Shown here: in pieces, positions 1-8,000 of the stretch | Layout of the letters: every line of letters starts with the position of its first letter | How positions within the stretch are numbered: the stretch's first letter is position 1 | Made by a program: the position numbers and the translations under genes | The notes under the pieces: generated by a model | Database searches by the model: none | What the model saw: the letters and a program-made list of their open reading frames with translations, nothing else | What the model was told of the DNA's origin: nothing | DNA from: Gammaproteobacteria bacterium | Lineage (GTDB): Bacteria; Pseudomonadota; Gammaproteobacteria; GCA-001735895 | Assembly (NCBI GenBank): GCA_030595795.1 | Contig: JAUVCH010000036.1 | Coordinates: 1-35,373 of the forward strand | Direction of reading: 5' to 3' | Length of the DNA: 35,373 nt

Positions 1-2
1 TG

Positions 3-236
3 ACTATAGGACATCGAAGGCTCCGGTTTTTTGGTGTTGTGGTAAACCTCAAAATACCAGACAAACCTTCGGTGTCCTATCTCTTCATTAGCTGGTGCGC
101 TTTGGACTTGAATTCACCAGGTACTAAACAGTCTCAACGTGAAAACTGGGAACTATTAGGTGATGGTGAAGGTATTCATTGGCCAGAAATCGACGAAGAC
201 TTAAGCGTATCATCCCTTCTTGTAGGCACTCATTAA
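3..236 (+). CDS. DUF2442-like protein, C-terminal part (partial or decayed)
   Basis: The frame is open from base 3 to a TAA at 234-236. Its last 40 residues carry the signature usual for the end of DUF2442 proteins: a QRENW motif, then GIHWPEIDEDLSV and a short tail. DUF2442 proteins are small and often lie beside a DUF4160 partner, in pairs suspected to be toxin-antitoxin systems; no partner is visible here. The N-terminal part does not match the family well, with an unusual stretch where a W-x-P-R-L motif is expected. Either the gene begins outside the window or its 5' half has decayed. A GTG at 39 could start a 65-residue product, but no convincing ribosome binding site precedes it. The family match is from memory of the motif only. 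Confidence 0.5.
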   Translation, partial: TIGHRRLRFFGVVVNLKIPDKPSVSYLFISWCALDLNSPGTKQSQRENWELLGDGEGIHWPEIDEDLSVSSLLVGTH

Positions 237-287
237 CGGCATCTAACCAGGGCGTGAAATACGGTATAATTGTCGTATATGGCTCTG

Positions 288-358
288 ACCCTGAGGTACC
301 CTGAGGTACTCAGAACTAGAAGGACGCCTGTATAGTACCTACTTTACAGGCAGCCTTC
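288..358. repeat. 10-bp tandem duplication followed by an imperfect hairpin
   Basis: The decamer ACCCTGAGGT occurs twice back to back (288-297 and 298-307). Immediately after it is an inverted repeat: GAAGG (319-323) and GCCTGTA (326-332) pair with TACAGGC (345-351) and CCTTC (354-358), with a 2-nt internal loop on each side and a 12-nt apical loop. No T-run follows, so this is not a classical intrinsic terminator. It fills most of the 237-440 gap between the DUF2442 remnant and the next gene. A TATAAT hexamer lies at 265-270, but its matching -35 position is poor. Confidence 0.5.
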
Positions 359-440
359 GAAGAAACTGTTATAACCATAGACACTAACTAATCCACCAGA
401 ACAACCAGATACCGGAAAATATAGAGACAATCATACTCAC

Positions 441-896
441 ATGGAACCAATCATCCTTATCCCTATTTTGTGCATTCTTATTGCTGGATTTATCACTATC
501 CGCTACAAAGAAGTCAGCTATAGAAGAGAGAGATTCGATAACGAATACTCTGAATTTAGTAAGCAATTCTTCGATTTTAAAGATGTTTTGGAGAGTGATA
601 CTATTTCTCTCAATGCTTATCTTCTCTCTGAGTTCGGTAGACACAAAAGAGCTAAAGATATTTTCATCCATAACCTTAAAGGTGGAAGCCTGAAGAGGTT
701 TAATAAAAAGTGGGCACAATACGAAAACGAGAACAACCAAATAAAACAGTTTGGCGTTTTTGCCGCTGTTACTGCAATTCCGCCAGAAAACACAGGAACG
801 GACGATCCGGCGCAATGGGAGCATGAAAGAAAAATCAAAATTCATCGTATAATCCAAGAGTTATTAAAAATAGCCAAAATAAAAATATGGTTATAA
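441..896 (+). CDS. hypothetical one-TM protein, possible integron cassette gene
   Basis: This encodes 151 residues and I do not recognise the family. Residues 3-20 form one hydrophobic N-terminal segment, predicted to be a membrane anchor. A charged, mostly helical cytoplasmic part follows, rich in Lys, Glu and Arg and with several Phe/Tyr-containing amphipathic stretches. The C-terminus is basic, isoleucine- and lysine-rich. Composition is AT-rich compared with the core genes further right. The TAA stop (894-896) lies inside the first arm of an attC-like hairpin, the usual arrangement for a gene carried in an integron cassette. An open frame on the opposite strand (384-857) was judged a shadow because its composition is less protein-like. 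No strong Shine-Dalgarno precedes the ATG. Confidence 0.6.
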   Translation: MEPIILIPILCILIAGFITIRYKEVSYRRERFDNEYSEFSKQFFDFKDVLESDTISLNAYLLSEFGRHKRAKDIFIHNLKGGSLKRFNKKWAQYENENNQIKQFGVFAAVTAIPPENTGTDDPAQWEHERKIKIHRIIQELLKIAKIKIWL

Positions 897-947
897 CAAA
901 ACGCTCATGCGGAATCGCTCCGCTCTCCGCATAGCTCGGCGTTGGGT
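891..947 (+). other. attC-like integron recombination site
   Basis: A TATAACAAAACGC arm overlaps the upstream stop codon. ATGCGGA (907-913) pairs with TCCGCAT (926-932), and the flanking GCT/AGC pair is offset by one unpaired C, like the extrahelical bases of attC sites. The right side ends in GGCGTTGGGT, where GTTGGGT (941-947) fits the R' core consensus GTTRRRY. The left arm resembles the Vibrio-type TATAACAAACGC arm. Overall length (about 57 nt) and symmetry fit a short attC. Only one such site was seen and no integrase gene is in the window, so it would be an orphan site. Confidence 0.6.
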
Positions 948-1243
948 ACGTAAATGAAAAAAGGATAACGAAAACATTCATACTAAAAAATTGGAATGGA
1001 TTAAAATGACATCAGGCTTCTTTAATTCTTAATAAACAGTGTTATATATTAATGGTAATTTAAAGTTTATTGCGGTTTAGGTCTGTTAAATGGAGTCTGC
1101 GCTTAATATTATTCTAGGAGAAGAATCAGATTAATGCGCGTATAAACAATGAGTTGTAGGCGTACATCTTGCTACCATTTAATGGCTTTTATTTTTATTT
1201 GATTACTGTATTATCTCATCATGATTTAAGGAATTAATTATCA
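948..1243. other. AT-rich intergenic stretch, no gene seen
   Basis: This spans the region from the attC-like site to the GAF-like gene. Only trivial reading frames are present, such as an 8-codon one starting near 1006. The DNA is very AT-rich. The only functional-looking element is AAGGA at 1229-1233, placed 10 nt before the TTG start of the next gene. I see no RNA gene, no convincing promoter and no transposase remnant. Confidence 0.5.
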
Positions 1244-2197
1244 TTGATAATAAATAGACTAAATTTTAGAAGTAAATTTTATCGAGCTATTCGGTTTCTT
1301 TATAAGGCAACAAGGTCTGGATGGGGGCGTTTATTTTTAGCAACTATGATTACGATGCCTACATATTTTATAGCGCTTTATTTTCAAAACAGTGCTTTTA
1401 ATGACTCGATTAAAAAAGTTTTTCCTGACGCACTAACTAGTGCAATTGACGGTGAGATATTATTTATTTGCGTAGTGGTATTCTTATTCATTTTTTTATC
1501 GCAAGCTCTATTTGCTTACATAGAAGAAAAAATACAGAAGGAAGATACAGAATTAGCAAATATGTTTTCTTTTTTATTAGAAATTTTAGAGCAGCCAGTA
1601 GCTGTAAAGGCTCAGCGTTTTGCGGAGGTTTCGCAAGATCTTGTGAATAATGAGACAGCATTCACTCGAGAACAAGTATTCGAAAAAATAACTCAGCCAG
1701 AGGCACAAATTAAACTAATCTGTAAATCAGTTTATGAGTTTTTTTGTCAATTGTGCCCCGATACTACCTTTCGGGTTCGACTAATTGAAATAATAGATAA
1801 TAAACCAGCTGACTGGTTCCATTGGGAGCCGTACAGTAGGCATCCCATAACAAAAATGAGTTCGCTGCAGGGAAGTACTAGCACTATTAGTGAATGCCTT
1901 AGGACTAGACGACCAGTGCTAATTCCAGATATACGTAAAGAGTGCGAAAAACCTGAGACTGAAAGAAAGTTTATTCTTCCAGATGAGAAGACGGATGAAC
2001 TAGGATCGTTGTTTTGTTATCCCATAGTGCATAATCACACTGATTCGATACCTTACGTATTATGTGTATCAACAAATAAACCTAGCCTGAAAAAAGAATA
2101 TATGGAGCTATACTTGATGTACATGGAGAAATTTTTATTAAGAATCTCATTGGAGCATAGCTTGTTAACTATCAAAGAGGTTACATCGGATGATTAA
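1244..2197 (+). CDS. two-TM protein with C-terminal GAF-like sensor domain
   Basis: This encodes 317 residues. Two hydrophobic segments (about 28-47 and 72-93) place the protein in the inner membrane. The remaining 220 residues are predicted to be cytoplasmic and end in a GAF-like domain (about 125-305). The GAF resemblance rests on the order of features: a segment ending in RRPVLIPDIRKE, then GSLFCYPIV, then a strand-like PYVLCVSTNKP and a final helix. GAF domains bind small ligands such as cyclic nucleotides, but no ligand residue can be assigned here. The start is TTG, supported by AAGGA at 1229-1233. The 3' end overlaps a 58-codon gene by 8 nt, so the two are probably translationally coupled. 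The DNA is markedly more AT-rich than the core genes, which suggests horizontal acquisition. Function is unknown; a stress or phage sensor is a guess. Confidence 0.65.
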   Translation: MIINRLNFRSKFYRAIRFLYKATRSGWGRLFLATMITMPTYFIALYFQNSAFNDSIKKVFPDALTSAIDGEILFICVVVFLFIFLSQALFAYIEEKIQKEDTELANMFSFLLEILEQPVAVKAQRFAEVSQDLVNNETAFTREQVFEKITQPEAQIKLICKSVYEFFCQLCPDTTFRVRLIEIIDNKPADWFHWEPYSRHPITKMSSLQGSTSTISECLRTRRPVLIPDIRKECEKPETERKFILPDEKTDELGSLFCYPIVHNHTDSIPYVLCVSTNKPSLKKEYMELYLMYMEKFLLRISLEHSLLTIKEVTSDD

Positions 2198-2366
2198 GAA
2201 AAATAAAAATAAACAAAAAGATGTTCGTCGTAAAGCTCAAAGTAAAATTATAAGTAAAGATAATAAATCACAATCATTTAATGATGGTGAGTATATTAAT
2301 GGAGATAAAGCTATGGAGAGAGCTATTAAAAATGTAAATCTTTTTCGCGGTTATAAATATGGATGA
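2190..2366 (+). CDS. 58-aa highly basic protein coupled to the GAF-like gene
   Basis: The ATG at 2190 lies inside the last codons of the upstream gene, with an 8-nt overlap (ATGATTAA). The frame runs to TGA at 2364-2366. The N-terminal 27 residues are extremely Lys/Arg-rich (first residues MIKKNKNKQK, then RRK and further lysines). A mixed segment containing GEYINGDKAMERAIK and a short aromatic/basic tail ending in YKYG follow. There is no membrane segment. The codons are AT-rich, like the neighbour. The overlap, shared composition and absence of any other gene nearby make this a likely partner of the two-TM/GAF-like protein. The charge suggests contact with nucleic acid, ribosome or acidic lipid, but that is inference. 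It belongs to no family I know. Confidence 0.55.
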   Translation: MIKKNKNKQKDVRRKAQSKIISKDNKSQSFNDGEYINGDKAMERAIKNVNLFRGYKYG

Positions 2367-2373
2367 TTTTCTT

Positions 2374-2436
2374 ATTCACCCTATTTATCATCAAAGGCCA
2401 GGGTCAAAGCCCCTTAAATACTTTAATAGGGTGAAT
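2374..2436. repeat. 12-bp perfect inverted repeat with 39-nt loop
   Basis: ATTCACCCTATT (2374-2385) is the exact reverse complement of AATAGGGTGAAT (2425-2436). The loop holds a second, imperfect symmetry around AAGGCC...AGCCCCTT. It begins 8 nt after the stop of the 58-aa gene, so it may act as a transcript end or mark the edge of the AT-rich insert. No T-run follows either arm, so a classical intrinsic terminator is not obvious. Confidence 0.6.
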
Positions 2437-2491
2437 TCAAGTTCCAAGTGCACCACTCGTGTTTAAGGCGCCAAATTTACAAAAAATTCAA

Positions 2492-2854
2492 TCACGCCAC
2501 TAATCGCAAATGCGCATCGATAACATCCCATGGTGCAAGAACCAACCCAGCCTCAGAACGCTGAATAAGTTCAGCCGTCTCAAGCGAAGCAACATCGGCA
2601 TGTACATTTTTGTAATCTCGCTTTAATTGTTTTGCCAGAGCGCGGACACTCAAAGGTCCATTTTGACGTAGCGTTTTTAACAACTCTAGTCTTTTGGGTG
2701 TTAACACGGATACGAGCATAGCGAAATTTTCGAAATTAAGATGAATCTCTGTCTGGCCAATCTCGCCTGTCTCGGCCTTGTTCCAGGCATCGATAAAACG
2801 TTCATAACCACGACTTGCGTCTTCGACACCAATATGAATATGTTGTTTGTTCAT
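2492..2854 (-). CDS. HTH antitoxin/repressor of a TumE-type toxin-antitoxin pair
   Basis: This encodes 120 residues. The C-terminal half (about 55-115) is a winged helix-turn-helix of the HVO_A0114-like type: TPKRLELLKTL, then a segment containing SVRALAKQL, a KNVHADVASLE recognition helix and a wing. The N-terminal half is acidic and probably binds the partner. The start was set at the ATG at 2854, not at an upstream in-frame codon, because GAGGTGGGTAAC directly precedes it. This gives a 1-nt gap from the upstream toxin gene. Such HTH proteins follow DUF6516/TumE toxins and act as antitoxin and autorepressor. That role is taken from family knowledge; DNA binding is inferred from the fold. 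Confidence 0.75.
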   Translation of the reverse strand: MNKQHIHIGVEDASRGYERFIDAWNKAETGEIGQTEIHLNFENFAMLVSVLTPKRLELLKTLRQNGPLSVRALAKQLKRDYKNVHADVASLETAELIQRSEAGLVLAPWDVIDAHLRLVA

Positions 2855-2855
2855 G

Positions 2856-3140
2856 TTACCCACCTCGCAAGTGTTCGATATCTGTTTTAAAGTCACTGAC
2901 TAATTGTTCGACAGAGATAAATGCATAAGGTGTTTCCCTATCTTCGTCATGCCGATGATCACCTTTCCCTCTTTCATTGTCGTAGCGAATCAGGCACTGA
3001 TCTGGATAGCCGTAAAAAAGCCGGTATTTGAGGCCATGCGGTCTCTCGCTATCCGTATTAGGAAGACGCCATATCACCATCTCGCGAATTGCGCCGTCCA
3101 TATAAAGATACTTATCTCGGAAAAGCAATTCAGCTACCAT
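2856..3140 (-). CDS. TumE-family (DUF6516) toxin
   Basis: This encodes 94 residues matching the TumE/DUF6516 pattern. An early segment runs MVAELLFRDKYLY, then VIWRLP. A central part with HGLKYRLFYG precedes ECLIRYDNE-like text, here CLIRYDNERGKGDHRH. A C-terminal helix (VEQLVSDFKTDIEHL) closes the protein. Members are toxins of type II toxin-antitoxin pairs whose HTH antitoxin lies directly downstream, exactly as here (1-nt gap to 2854). The GKGDHRH segment is the most conserved part and probably central to activity. No Shine-Dalgarno precedes the ATG. A TATATT hexamer ends 7 nt before it, so translation may be leaderless or very short-leadered. The mechanism is not deducible from sequence. 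Confidence 0.8.
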   Translation of the reverse strand: MVAELLFRDKYLYMDGAIREMVIWRLPNTDSERPHGLKYRLFYGYPDQCLIRYDNERGKGDHRHDEDRETPYAFISVEQLVSDFKTDIEHLRGG

Positions 3141-3159
3141 ATGGCAAAATATACCATAT
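3139..3159 (-). promoter_or_regulatory. palindromic putative operator over the TumE start
   Basis: ATATGG (3139-3144) and CCATAT (3154-3159) form a perfect 6-bp inverted repeat with a 9-bp spacer. One half overlaps the toxin start codon, and the spacer contains a -10-like TATATT reading toward the gene. This is the expected position for autoregulation by the HTH antitoxin. A good -35 hexamer is not evident. Confidence 0.45.
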
Positions 3160-3349
3160 AGTAGACAATTAGAGTATACAGATTAAATATTTATGCCGCA
3201 CCAAATCCAAAGCAACGCCCCAGAGGCTATACTATTTGACGCTCCAACGTCTATCACGATTAATTCCAGGTGCATTAAACCTAATTATCCCATCAGAGGA
3301 TCAATTTCGATTGAATTCAGCGACCAAATTCACTCCCCGTTGTTCGATG

Positions 3350-3949
3350 CTAACTAGTCAAAGAAGGCTCCAGACCCAGACCCCACAACAAGGCGGTGAT
3401 GACCAGCATGGCGACCAGGGCAATCAGGCCAAAGGCTAATATGGAGCTCGAATAAAGAAACCCTCGTTCCTTATCGACGTCGAGAATTATGGGCACCCCT
3501 GTATAAAGTAGTCGCACGGAGAGCGCCAACGCCAGCAGGCCGACGAGGAAGTTTATCCAGAGCACGGGGTATATTTCAAAGATACCAACCAGCAGCAAAG
3601 GTACTGCGGTGAAAGTCGACAAAGCCAGAGAGTGCTGATAGCTCACCTGAGCATCGTAGGTCTCCGACATCCAGCGTATCGCCAGGGCTACTGCATTGAT
3701 GCCAACAATAATGGCTATAAAATATAATACCGATATGTAACCGGCACTGCTATTAGTTAGCTTTACCGGATCGCCCGCGCCAAGTTGCCAACCGATCGTG
3801 GTGGTGCCGATATACCCGGAAACAGGGGGGATAAGGCCGAGTATGATCATCAGCACTGTGGTGTGGCATGAACCCTGATCAAGCTCAGTCTTGATCTTTT
3901 GCCATGCGGTTTCTGGACTAAAAAGCAAACCAGTAATGTGACCAAGCAT
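3350..3949 (-). CDS. Yip1-family (DUF1282-type) inner membrane protein
   Basis: This encodes 199 residues. The N-terminus (GLLFSPETAWQKI) is the usual opening of bacterial Yip1-domain proteins, where a short amphipathic helix with a P-x-x-W motif precedes the membrane core. Five hydrophobic segments follow, approximately at residues 32-52, 70-92, 105-127, 130-148 and 168-192. The ATG at 3949 was chosen because AGGAG lies 7 nt upstream; a TTG two codons earlier is unlikely. The role of these proteins in bacteria is poorly defined. The gene is divergent from pdxH across a 143-bp gap, so the two probably have back-to-back promoters there. There is no sign of transfer; composition is like the core genes. 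Confidence 0.8.
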   Translation of the reverse strand: MLGHITGLLFSPETAWQKIKTELDQGSCHTTVLMIILGLIPPVSGYIGTTTIGWQLGAGDPVKLTNSSAGYISVLYFIAIIVGINAVALAIRWMSETYDAQVSYQHSLALSTFTAVPLLLVGIFEIYPVLWINFLVGLLALALSVRLLYTGVPIILDVDKERGFLYSSSILAFGLIALVAMLVITALLWGLGLEPSLTS

Positions 3950-4092
3950 AAACAACTCCTCTTTTTTGGTTAGTAACCGCTTAGCATATTACTTAATCAA
4001 AAACAGTTTCTTGATATTGATCAAGTATCCACGCGATGCGGACTGTAGTATAACCATTCGAAAAATTATCTGTCAAAACCTGAGATAAAACT

Positions 4093-4731
4093 GTGGACTT
4101 AGATCACTTACGCCGCGAATATCATAAAGACGGCTTGCCGCTGGATAAGCTCGATGAAGATCCGTTCAGGCAATTTGAAATGTGGATGCAGGACGCGATC
4201 GGTTTCGGTTTATCCGATCCCACAGCGATGACCCTGGCGACAGTAAATAGTCATGGTCAGCCTGCTCAGCGTATCGTATTGTTGAAGCAGTTTAGCGAGG
4301 ATGGTTTTACTTTTTTTACCAATTATGGCAGTTACAAGGCTGCTGACATCGAAAACAATAATCGTGTAAGCCTACATTTTCCCTGGCATGAAATGGATCG
4401 CCAGGTTCACCTGAAAGGCATTGCCAGTAAGATTCCGAAATCGCAGTCGTTGAAGTACTTTCTCAGCCGTCCTTTTGAAAGCCAGTTGGCAGCATGGGCT
4501 TCACGCCAGAGCGAACGGATTAACTCGCGACAGTTTTTGTTAATGCAATACGATTCGATGAAAAACAAATTCGCTCGAGGGGATGTACCGCTGCCCGATT
4601 TCTGGGGCGGTATTCGGGTCGTACCTCAACATTTTGAATTCTGGCAGGGTAGCGTCAGTCGTTTGCATGATCGTTTCAAATATCAATTGACTGCCGAAGG
4701 AAAGTGGGACATTGCCCGATTGTCACCCTGA
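4093..4731 (+). CDS. pdxH: pyridoxamine 5'-phosphate oxidase
   Basis: PdxH is the FMN enzyme that oxidises pyridoxamine or pyridoxine 5'-phosphate to pyridoxal 5'-phosphate, the last step of vitamin B6 synthesis and salvage. It is a cytoplasmic homodimer. Its 212 residues match the usual 210-220. Visible signatures are RIVLLKQF and FFTNYGSYKA (FMN phosphate binding), WASRQSERI, and the C-terminal block ending in FEFWQGSVSRLHDR and KYQL. The start is GTG, giving DLDHLRREY directly after it, as in other family members; no strong ribosome site is visible. The gene is a likely single-gene unit. It supplies PLP to enzymes such as the PLP-dependent lyase encoded at 32-33 kb, though that link is metabolic only. 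Confidence 0.95.
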   Translation: MDLDHLRREYHKDGLPLDKLDEDPFRQFEMWMQDAIGFGLSDPTAMTLATVNSHGQPAQRIVLLKQFSEDGFTFFTNYGSYKAADIENNNRVSLHFPWHEMDRQVHLKGIASKIPKSQSLKYFLSRPFESQLAAWASRQSERINSRQFLLMQYDSMKNKFARGDVPLPDFWGGIRVVPQHFEFWQGSVSRLHDRFKYQLTAEGKWDIARLSP

Positions 4732-5053
4732 CCACAGAGGCATTTACTGAAGCGGTTATTTGGGTGATTTGCTGGAATTTATGGTTTGGTGCCAAAAGCG
4801 GCTAATCCCTAACTATGCCAAGCCGGGCATGAGAGTAGTCATATAACGGCCACTGCGCTATTCTTTCCGTGGCACTTGCTGTATTCATAGACTCCTCCCA
4901 CAGTGGAGGAAGTACCCAGGGCTATCTTTTGAATCCGCGAAATGTAAAACGTGCCTAGCGAGTATGTGCAGGGTATATTTAGCGCAAGCCATAAAAGGAT
5001 CCTAAGTTTATGAGTCCACGCACACTGGAAACAGGATACAAAAAAACAAAATA
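4732..5053. other. intergenic region upstream of the large NTPase
   Basis: No gene is supported here. A minus-strand open frame (4839-5138) runs into the NTPase gene and looks like a shadow. A short inverted repeat, CCTCC-CACAGT-GGAGG, lies at about 4888-4903, without a T-run. AGGA near 5033 is too far (about 18 nt) from the ATG at 5054 to be a normal ribosome site. No tRNA or integrase footprint was seen. Confidence 0.5.
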
Positions 5054-8000
5054 ATGGACGACTACATTCCCCTAAATCGACAATTTTCCCCAGTTCCACA
5101 TAGTCAGGGGGACGCGGAAAACGACGAAGCTCTCTCATTTTGGGATCACGTTAGTCCCAAGACTTGGGATGATATGAATAAGGAATATCGTTGTGTCATC
5201 CTGGCTGAAGCGGGCGCAGGTAAAACCGAGGAATTGCGTCATCAGGCAAAAGTTTTATCAGAATGCGGAAAGCTTTCGTTTTTTATCCGGATTGAAGATA
5301 TCGAAGGGGATTTCTACAAGGCGTTTGAAATAGGAACCGAAATCCGATTCGACTCATGGCTGCAATCAGCTGAAGAAGCATGGTTTTTCCTCGATTCGGT
5401 TGATGAGGCGCGGTTAGAAAATCCCAGAGCCTTCAAAAAAGCGCTACGCCTTTTCAGTAAAGCCATAAATCGATCCGCTCACAGGGCACATATTTATCTC
5501 TCTGGCCGACCTTATGCGTGGCGCCCTAAAGAAGATCGGAGTTTTTTAGATGAAATCCTGTTTCTAGCTGCTCCACAGCAAAATGAGGATGGCGACACTG
5601 TTAGTCATTCTAAGGTAGAAAGCGCACTTACACTCTACACCTTGCGGCCTTTGAACGAAGAGCGAGTTCGGCGCTTTTGTGAGGTTCGCGATGCTGAGAA
5701 TATTGACCGTTTGATACACGAGATTGAACGTAGCAGCCTTTGGGGCTTGGCGGAGCGCCCATTCGATCTCGAAGGTATTTTGGCCAAGTGGGCGGAAGAC
5801 AGCGCTTTGGGCAGCAGACTGGAGTTGCTTCGCCATAACATCGACCGGCGGTTGCGCGATGACCACAACACCGACCGTGCTCAGCGACAACCGCTAAATT
5901 TGGAACGAGGTCGACAAGGTATTCGTCGATTGGCTGCAGCGGTATTGCTGACAGGTGAGCCAGGAATAATGGTACCCGACGCTACACCTGACAAACCTGG
6001 TATTGAGGCTGAAAAGATCCTTGACGACTGGGATGATCCACAGGATGTGCGAGTGTTGCTGGAACGAGGAGTTTTTAATGATCTCATCTTTGGTGCCGTG
6101 CGCTTTAGACATCGAGATGTCCGTGAATTACTTGCCGCAGAGTGGTTTCATGAGTTACTGAAAACGGGGAATAGTCGCCATTTAGTCGAATCCCTTTTTT
6201 TTCGCGAGCAATACGGTGAGAAAATTGTTACACCACGACTTAGGCCGATTTTACCATGGCTCATCTTGTTCGATGACGAGATTTGTCGTCGGTCGTTATC
6301 CATTCACCCTGAAATTGCCGTTGAAGGTGGTGATCCATCCAGACTGCCTTTGCGAGCAAGACGAAAGATACTTACAGACATAGTCCGTCGAATTGTTGCG
6401 AATGAAGATGATCGTTCAGCTCGTGATAACAGCGCGATTGCACGGATAGCGAATACGGATCTTACTGAGGATGTACAACGGCTGATCCTTGAATTCATTG
6501 AAAATGATGATGCCATCTTTTTCCTCGGTAGATTGGTATGGCAGGGTGAAATGGCGAGTTGCGTTGCTCCTTTTATTGCTATCGGAGCAGACGGCGCACG
6601 AGGAATTTATGCGCGTAGAGCCTCCGTCCGTGCAGTAATGAACTGCGGTTCCGTAGATCAGGTACAGAGTTTGTGGCAAAAGCTTAACGGCAACAATACC
6701 GAGATTCCTCGTGAACTGCTTACGGAACTGATTGGAGAGGCAGCGCCTGATGATGGCGGTGTCAAACATTTGATTATCTCGCTGGGTAAGCTGCCCGCTT
6801 ACGATAGATACAAGGCCAGTGGCCTTGGTGATGCTCTTGGCAGATACATCGCACGATTACAGATTGAAAGGAATTCACAGACAATCGTTAGACTACTCGA
6901 TGGCCTTCATGGCTATCTAAATACGGCTCCTTATGTCGAGCGAAGGGAATGCCATGTTTCGAAGGAGTACGCATGGTTGTTAAGTCATGCCGTCAATGCT
7001 GTAGAAAGGCTCGTGGAAGTAAAAAGCCCAGAAGTATTGACGTCAGCTCCCATTTCGATACTTTTAATGGTTCCAGCCTTACGTTTTTGGCGTGAGACTG
7101 ACTTCAGGGAGCATAAAAGCAACCTACGTGAACTTGTGCCTGGTTGGCTGGAGTTGAACGATGCGCTTTACTGGGCCAGCGTCGAACAGGCTCGATCAGC
7201 CAGGGAAACGAATTCAAACGCACCACTGATCGATGATTGGTCTATATCTTGGCTTGGCCATTTTTGGGCCTTTGATGTTGAAAGCTTGCCTAGGCTGTTC
7301 GGCTACATGCATTCCCGGTCTTTCCCGGATGATAGGTTAGTGGCGCTCAGTACCGCTTTTCGGGTCTACGAGCAGGCGGATAAACCTACGAGGATTCTGA
7401 CTGATCTGAAAGAGGCAGTAATAGACGATCCCGTTTTGCAGAATCGGTTGAACGATCTGCTCAATCCATCTGTGACAGAGGAAATGTTGAAAAACAGGGA
7501 AGAAGAAGCAGAGTGGCAGCGTGAGCAAGAAAAAGAACAACAAAGAGAAGAAAAAGCCCGTGACACCTGGATCACTGACCTGCGTGCTAATCCTGATCGG
7601 GTTCGTAAACCACCGAACCTAGGGCCAGACGAAATAACCAATGATCGATATTGGCTTATGCAAGAATTATCAAACCATCACGTAGCAACGGATCGGTCTG
7701 AGTACGCTGATTGGAAGGGGTTAATCCCAGAGTTTGGTGAAGCCGTCGCTCACGCTTATCGCGATGGTGCGCTTAGCCAATGGCAAAAATATGTTCCGAC
7801 CGTTAGGTCTGAGGAGGACTATGACAATAGTATTCCGTATGCCTTAATTTTTGCCATGGCGGGAATTGAAATCGAGGCAATTGAAAATCCAGATTTCCCT
7901 TCTTATCTTGATGGACATCAGGTGCGTCATGCATTGCGATACCTAACACGGGAACTTAATGGGTTCCCCTGTTGGGTTGAGCGTACTTATCTGTCGTTTC

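Noticed and set aside
265..270. TATAAT hexamer as the promoter of the 441-896 gene
   Set aside because: The -35 position (about 242-247) does not match and the start lies 170 nt downstream, so it was not called as a feature.
384..857. 157-codon minus-strand open frame over the 441-896 gene
   Set aside because: Its residue composition is less protein-like, it has no supporting ribosome site, and the plus-strand frame ends exactly in the attC-like arm.
4888..4903. CCTCC-CACAGT-GGAGG hairpin as a terminator of pdxH
   Set aside because: It has a stem of only 5 bp, no T-run, and lies 157 nt after the stop codon.
4839..5138. 99-codon minus-strand frame upstream of the NTPase
   Set aside because: It runs into the NTPase coding region, has a Cys/Trp-rich shadow-like composition and resembles no family.
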